A program made the position numbers and the translations under genes. This document shows positions 45,672-50,460 of a DNA stretch of 50,460 bases, piece after piece; position 1 is the stretch's first letter, and the number at the start of each line of letters is the position of its first letter. The notes beneath the pieces are model-generated. The model made no database searches and had not been told where the DNA came from. It worked only from the letters and a program-made list of their open reading frames with translations. This stretch comes from Pseudomonas graminis (lineage in GTDB: Bacteria; Pseudomonadota; Gammaproteobacteria; Pseudomonadales; Pseudomonadaceae). The stretch lies in NCBI RefSeq assembly GCF_002093745.1, contig NZ_MTSB01000026.1:1-50460 (forward strand), in the 5' to 3' direction.

Positions 45672-48600
45672 GTGCAACAGTTGCTTGACTCCGTTAAATC
45701 GCTGTCCGCCCGTGAACGCAAGGCGCTGGCGATCCTGCTCAAGCGCCAGGGGGTGAATCTCTACGGGGTCACGCCGATTGCCAGACGAGAGACGCAGGCA
45801 CCGTCGGCGCTCTCGTATGCGCAGCAGCGGCAATGGATCATCTGGCAACTGGAACCGCACAGCGCGGCTTACAACATTCCGCTGGCGCTGCGTCTGCACG
45901 GCATGCTGGATGTCGAGGCGCTACGGCGCAGTGTCGAACACCTGATCGAGCGGCACGAAACCCTGCGCACCACCTTCGAACAACAGGGTGACGAGGCGTT
46001 GCAGGTCGTGCATCCGGCGTCGTCGTTCAGGTTGAGCGTCGATCACCTGGCGGCTGGCGAAACGGTCGAGCGCTATGTGGATCAGGAAGTGCAGCGGCCC
46101 TTCGATCTGCAACACGGGCCGCTGTTGCGGGTCAGGCTGCTTGAGCTGAGCGAACAGCAGCACGTGCTGGTGCTGACCCAGCACCACATCGTCTCTGACG
46201 GCTGGTCGATGCCGATCATGGTCGACGAGCTGATGCAGTGCTATCAAGCCGCCACACTGGGACGCGAGGCCGAACTGGCGCCATTGCCGATCCAGTACGC
46301 CGACTACGCGATCTGGCAGCGCAACTGGCTGGAAATGGGCGAGCAGGAGCGCCAACTGGCTTACTGGAAACAGCAACTGGGCGATCAGCAGCCCGTTCTG
46401 GAACTGCCCACCGATCGACCACGCCCGGCGCTGCGCAGCTACGACGGTGCGCGCCTGAATATCGAACTGGACGCTGCACTGCTGAACACCCTCAAAGCAC
46501 TGGCGCGGCAGCAGGGCGTCACCCTGTTCATGCTGTTGCTGGCGTCGTTGCAGACCTTGTTGCACCGCTACAGCGGCCAGGCCGACATACGCGTCGGCGT
46601 GCCGGTCGCCAACCGCACCCGCAGCGAAACTCAAGGCCTGATCGGCTTCTTCGTCAACACGCAGGTGCTCAAGGCCGAGTTTGCTGCGCAGACCACCGTG
46701 GCCGAGTTGCTGCAACAGGTCAAACACACTGCGGTGCAGGCTCAGGCCCATCAGGACCTGCCGTTCGAGCAACTGGTCGAGGCCTTGCAGCCGCAGCGCG
46801 ACCTCAGTCGCAGCCCGCTGTTTCAGGTGGCTTATAACCACCAGAACGAAGGCCGCAATGAGGCCCGCGAACTGGCCGGTCTGCGCCTGGACTATCAGGT
46901 ATCGGACAAACACACCGCGCAGTTCGACCTGACCCTGGACACCTGTGAACGCGAGAGCGGCCTGGCGGCCTCGCTGACCTACAACACTGACCTGTTCGAC
47001 GCCGCAACCATCGCGCGCATGGCCGGGCATTGGCGCAACCTGCTGACCGGCATGAGCCACGATGCCAATCAGCGCATCGCCGACCTGCCATTGTTGAGCG
47101 TTGAAGAGCGGCAGAACACCCTGCGCGACTGGAACCAGAAGCTGGCGGTCTACCCGAGTGAGCAGTGCGCCCATCAGCGGATCGAGATTCAGGCTGAACG
47201 CACCCCGCAGGCCATTGCCCTGAGCTGGGGCACTGAGCAATTGAGCTATCAACAGCTCAACAGCCGCGCCAATCAGTTGGCCCACAAACTGCGCGAGCAG
47301 GGCGTCGGCCCGGAGGTGCGTGTAGGGCTGGCCGCCGAGCGCAGCCTGGACATGATGGTGGGCATGCTGGCGATCCTCAAGGCCGGTGGCGCCTACGTGC
47401 CGCTGGACCCGGATTACCCGCAGGATCGCCTGAGCTTTCTGATGCAGGACAGCGGTATCGAATGGTTGCTGACTCAGGCGAATGTGCTGAGTCGGTTGCC
47501 GATTCCAGCCCACGTTCAGACGCTGGACCTGGCTGATGCGCTGGACGATTACAGCACTGAAAACCCGATCCACCAGACCACGCCGGACAATCTGGCTTAC
47601 GTGATCTACACCTCCGGTTCGACCGGCAAACCGAAAGGCACCTTGCTGGCTCATCACAACCTGATGCGCCTGTTTGCCGCCACGGACGACTGGTTCACAT
47701 TCAGCGAAAAAGACGTCTGGACGCTGTTCCATTCCTTCGCTTTCGACTTCTCGGTGTGGGAGATTTTCGGCGCGCTGCTGCACGGTGGCCGACTGGTGAT
47801 CGTGCCGCGTGACGTGACCCGTTCGCCAGAAGAGTTTCATGCGCTGCTGGTTGAACAGCGGGTAACGGTGCTCAACCAGACGCCGTCGGCGTTCAAGCAG
47901 TTGATGCACGTGGCCTGTGAGTCCACGTCGGCGCTATCGTTACAAAAAGTCATCTTCGGCGGCGAAGCACTGGACGTCGCCAGCCTGAAACCCTGGTTCG
48001 CACGTTTCGGCGATCAGACACCGCAACTGATCAACATGTACGGCATCACCGAAACCACCGTGCATGTGACGTACCGACCTATAAAGCAGGCCGACACGCA
48101 AAACCCGGCCAGCCCGATTGGCGAGGCGATCCCGGACCTGTCGTGGTACGTGCTGGACGCCGATTTCAACCCGGTCGCCCAGGGTTGCAGCGGCGAACTG
48201 CACATCGGTCATGCCGGGCTGGCGCGGGGTTATCACAACCGCGCGGCACTGACGGCTGAACGCTTTGTGCCGGACCCGTTTTCCAACGACGGCGGTCGTC
48301 TGTACCGCACCGGCGACCTCGCTCGCTATAAAACCGCAGGAAGCATCGAATACGCCGGGCGCATCGATCATCAGGTCAAGATCCGGGGCTTCCGTATCGA
48401 ACTGGGCGAAATCGAAGCGCGGCTGCAAGCGCACCCGGCTGTGCGCGAAGTGATCGTGCTGGCCCTCGAAGGGCAGCTGGCGGCGTATCTGGTGCCGGCT
48501 CAGCCTGATCAGGATCCGCACGCCCTGCGCGAATCGCTGAAAGCCGAACTGCGCACCCATTTGCCGGATTACATGGTGCCGACCCACTTCATCGTCCTCG

Positions 48601-50460
48601 ACAGTCTGCCCCTGACCGCCAATGGCAAGCTGGACCGCAAGGCCTTGCCTGCGCCGGATGCCAGCCAGTTGCAGGTGGCCCATATCGCCCCGCAAGGTGA
48701 GCTGGAGCAGCAACTGGCGGCGATCTGGGCCGATGTGCTGAACATCGAGCAAGTCGGGCGCAGCGACAATTTCTTCGAACTTGGCGGCCACTCACTGCTG
48801 GCCACGCAAGTGATCTCGCGTATCCGTCAGCAACTGGACGTCGAGCTGTCGTTGCGCGACCTGTTTGAAGCGCGTGATCTGGCGGCTTTCGCGCAGGCGG
48901 CGGATGCAGGGCAGGGCAACCATGCGCCACGCTTTATCAAGGCCGACCGTAGTCAGCCGCTGGGCCTGTCCTACGCGCAGCAGCGCCAATGGTTCCTCTG
49001 GCAGCTCGATCCGGAAAGCACGGCTTACATTATTCCTGCGGCCCTGCGCCTGAGCGGCTCGCTGGACATTGCCGCGTTGGAGCACAGTTTCAGCGCGCTG
49101 ATTGCCCGTCACGAAACCCTGCGCACCACCTTCCGCCAGCAAGGCGAACAGGCGGTGCAGATCATCCATGCGCCGCGCGCCTTGACCTTGACGGTCGAAT
49201 CCGTGCCTGCCGGCCAGACCCTTGAAGCCTGCGTGCAGCAGGAAATGCAACGCCCGTTCGATCTGGAACAGGGTCCGCTGTTGCGGGTTCGCCTGTTGAA
49301 TCTGGCTGCTGACGAACACGTGCTGATCCTGACTCAACACCACATCGTCTCCGATGGCTGGTCGATGCCGATCATGGTCGATGAACTGGTGCGCCTGTAC
49401 GAAGGCTACAGCCAGGGCCGCGAAGTGCGGCTCGCTGAATTGAACATGCAATACGCCGACTACGCGCTGTGGCAGCGCAGCTGGATGGACGCCGGGGAGC
49501 AGGCGCGGCAACTGCAGTACTGGACGCAGCAACTGGGCGACCAGCAGCCGATTCTGGAGTTGCCCGCCGACCACCCACGCCCGGTCGTGCAAAGCCATGC
49601 CGGTGCGCGATTGGCGGTCGAGCTTGCGCCTGCGCTGATCGATGATTTGAAACAGGTCGCGCGGCAGCAGGGCGTCACCCTGTTCATGCTGCTGCTGGCG
49701 TCGTTCCAGATCTTGCTGCATCGCCACAGCGGCCAGCCTGACATTCGTGTCGGCGTGCCGATTGCCAACCGCACCCGCGCAGAAACCGAAGGCTTGATCG
49801 GCTTCTTCGTCAACACCCAAGTGCTGCGCGCCGGGTTTGACCTGCACACCACCTTCAGCGAACTGCTGCAACAGGTCAAACACACCGCGCTGCAAGCCCA
49901 GGCGCATCAGGAGCTGCCGTTCGAGCAACTGGTCGAAGCCTTGCAGCCGCAACGTAGCCTCAGCCACAGCCCGCTGTTCCAGGTGATGTTCAACCACCAG
50001 AGCCAGGCCAGCGCCGAGGTCCGCGCATTGCCCGGTTTGCAGGTCGAAGCGCTGGTGTCGGAGCGCTACCCGGCGCAGTTCGATCTGACCCTGAACACCG
50101 CCGAGCATGACGGCGGCCTCAGCGCAGGCCTGACGTACGCCACTGCGCTGTTCGAGCGCAGCACCGTCGAACGCATGGCCGGGCACTGGCTCGCGTTGTT
50201 GCAGGCCATTTGCGCCAATGTCAGCCAGCGCATTGCCGACGTGCCGATGCTTGGCACTGCTGAACAAAAACAGATTGTTCGCGACTGGAATGCCACGGCC
50301 GCCGACTTCCCGCACGAACACTGCCTGCACAGCCTGATCGAGGCCCAGGTACTGGCCACGCCGGAGGCCCCGGCGCTGATTTTTGCGGCTGAACAACTCA
50401 GCTATGCGCAACTCAACGCCCGCGCCAATCAGCTCGCCCATCGCTTGCGTGAAGCGGGTG
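45672..50460 (+). CDS. Pyoverdine side-chain peptide synthetase, 3' end outside the window (Thr, next)
   Basis: Open from GTG 45672 to the right edge (1,596 codons seen). The GTG follows AGGAG and encodes MQQLLDSVKSLSARERKALA, like the N terminus of PvdD/PvdI. Domains so far: C ~47-480 (HHIVSDGWS ~171), A1 ~499-997, carrier ~1033 ([11 protein letters not shown]), C ~1095-1530 (HHIVSDGWS ~1223), and the first residues of a second A domain. A1 carries the threonine pocket D-F-W-N-I-G-M-V-H and is the same DNA as the last A domain of the previous gene. No E domain follows module 1. The second module's substrate lies outside; Ser is expected from the known P. syringae pyoverdine. The gene begins 14 nt after the previous stop. 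Confidence 0.92.
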   Translation, partial: MQQLLDSVKSLSARERKALAILLKRQGVNLYGVTPIARRETQAPSALSYAQQRQWIIWQLEPHSAAYNIPLALRLHGMLDVEALRRSVEHLIERHETLRTTFEQQGDEALQVVHPASSFRLSVDHLAAGETVERYVDQEVQRPFDLQHGPLLRVRLLELSEQQHVLVLTQHHIVSDGWSMPIMVDELMQCYQAATLGREAELAPLPIQYADYAIWQRNWLEMGEQERQLAYWKQQLGDQQPVLELPTDRPRPALRSYDGARLNIELDAALLNTLKALARQQGVTLFMLLLASLQTLLHRYSGQADIRVGVPVANRTRSETQGLIGFFVNTQVLKAEFAAQTTVAELLQQVKHTAVQAQAHQDLPFEQLVEALQPQRDLSRSPLFQVAYNHQNEGRNEARELAGLRLDYQVSDKHTAQFDLTLDTCERESGLAASLTYNTDLFDAATIARMAGHWRNLLTGMSHDANQRIADLPLLSVEERQNTLRDWNQKLAVYPSEQCAHQRIEIQAERTPQAIALSWGTEQLSYQQLNSRANQLAHKLREQGVGPEVRVGLAAERSLDMMVGMLAILKAGGAYVPLDPDYPQDRLSFLMQDSGIEWLLTQANVLSRLPIPAHVQTLDLADALDDYSTENPIHQTTPDNLAYVIYTSGSTGKPKGTLLAHHNLMRLFAATDDWFTFSEKDVWTLFHSFAFDFSVWEIFGALLHGGRLVIVPRDVTRSPEEFHALLVEQRVTVLNQTPSAFKQLMHVACESTSALSLQKVIFGGEALDVASLKPWFARFGDQTPQLINMYGITETTVHVTYRPIKQADTQNPASPIGEAIPDLSWYVLDADFNPVAQGCSGELHIGHAGLARGYHNRAALTAERFVPDPFSNDGGRLYRTGDLARYKTAGSIEYAGRIDHQVKIRGFRIELGEIEARLQAHPAVREVIVLALEGQLAAYLVPAQPDQDPHALRESLKAELRTHLPDYMVPTHFIVLDSLPLTANGKLDRKALPAPDASQLQVAHIAPQGELEQQLAAIWADVLNIEQVGRSDNFFELGGHSLLATQVISRIRQQLDVELSLRDLFEARDLAAFAQAADAGQGNHAPRFIKADRSQPLGLSYAQQRQWFLWQLDPESTAYIIPAALRLSGSLDIAALEHSFSALIARHETLRTTFRQQGEQAVQIIHAPRALTLTVESVPAGQTLEACVQQEMQRPFDLEQGPLLRVRLLNLAADEHVLILTQHHIVSDGWSMPIMVDELVRLYEGYSQGREVRLAELNMQYADYALWQRSWMDAGEQARQLQYWTQQLGDQQPILELPADHPRPVVQSHAGARLAVELAPALIDDLKQVARQQGVTLFMLLLASFQILLHRHSGQPDIRVGVPIANRTRAETEGLIGFFVNTQVLRAGFDLHTTFSELLQQVKHTALQAQAHQELPFEQLVEALQPQRSLSHSPLFQVMFNHQSQASAEVRALPGLQVEALVSERYPAQFDLTLNTAEHDGGLSAGLTYATALFERSTVERMAGHWLALLQAICANVSQRIADVPMLGTAEQKQIVRDWNATAADFPHEHCLHSLIEAQVLATPEAPALIFAAEQLSYAQLNARANQLAHRLREAG
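47166..48662 (+). repeat. 1,497-bp direct repeat, copy 2 (Thr adenylation domain)
   Basis: Second copy of the segment at 43816-45312. Left flank here is WNQKLAVYPSEQ versus TQSVRRYPSEH in copy 1; right flank is SQLQVAHIAPQ versus GQLQADYVAPQ. The single base before the identical run differs (G here, C in copy 1). Confidence 0.95.

Noticed and set aside
43120..47909. Matching minus-strand frames sharing a long identical protein segment, resembling a duplicated gene
   Set aside because: The shared part is only the antisense reading of the duplicated Thr A domain; the plus-strand synthetases explain it fully.

Overview
The window comes from a GC-rich fluorescent Pseudomonas, most likely the P. 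syringae group. It is dominated by a pyoverdine siderophore locus: pvdS, pvdG, pvdL, pvdH, an MbtH-like gene, the fpvGHJK-CDEF iron-release operon, a SyrP-type aspartyl beta-hydroxylase and three side-chain peptide synthetases, the last cut by the window end. The A-domain pocket residues and module order read by eye (Lys-like, Asp followed by an E domain, Thr, Thr, next module cut) agree with the Lys-OHAsp-Thr-Thr-Ser-OHAsp-Ser side chain described for P. syringae pyoverdines.

Layout. 1-2040: the 3' end of an RTX-type protein, an AT-rich gap, and a tyrosine recombinase facing away from dusA, the usual arrangement of a dusA-targeting mobile element. 2068-3632: dusA and a universal stress protein. 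3642-8276 (minus strand): a four-gene signalling operon whose genes overlap by 4 nt (GAF histidine kinase, NarL-type regulator, CHASE3/PAS hybrid kinase, stand-alone receiver). 8469-8993: an exported NTF2-like protein. 9075-25678: pvdS behind a good Fur box, then pvdG, pvdL, pvdH and mbtH. 25916-32113 (minus strand): the fpv operon, which removes iron from ferripyoverdine in the periplasm. 32426-50460: hydroxylase and side-chain synthetases.

How it works together. Low iron relieves Fur at the pvdS promoter. PvdS then reads iron-starvation boxes (TAA(A/T)T, 16 nt, CGT) that I can place upstream of pvdG, pvdH, mbtH and the hydroxylase, with a fifth one base shorter before the first side-chain synthetase. 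PvdH makes diaminobutyrate for PvdL, PvdL builds the acylated chromophore precursor, the side-chain synthetases extend it, MbtH supports the A domains and PvdG edits stalled carriers.

Most unusual points: (1) the last ~75 bp of the hydroxylase gene are repeated several times downstream, each time joined to a REP-like palindrome, and the tail of mbtH is duplicated in a similar REP-rich setting; (2) two Thr A domains in different synthetases share an apparently perfect 1,497-bp segment whose edges coincide with the A domain; (3) a 21-codon ORF with a strong ribosome site lies between the PvdS promoter and pvdG and overlaps the pvdG start by 4 nt; (4) the pvdH promoter box is embedded in a perfect 10-bp inverted repeat.
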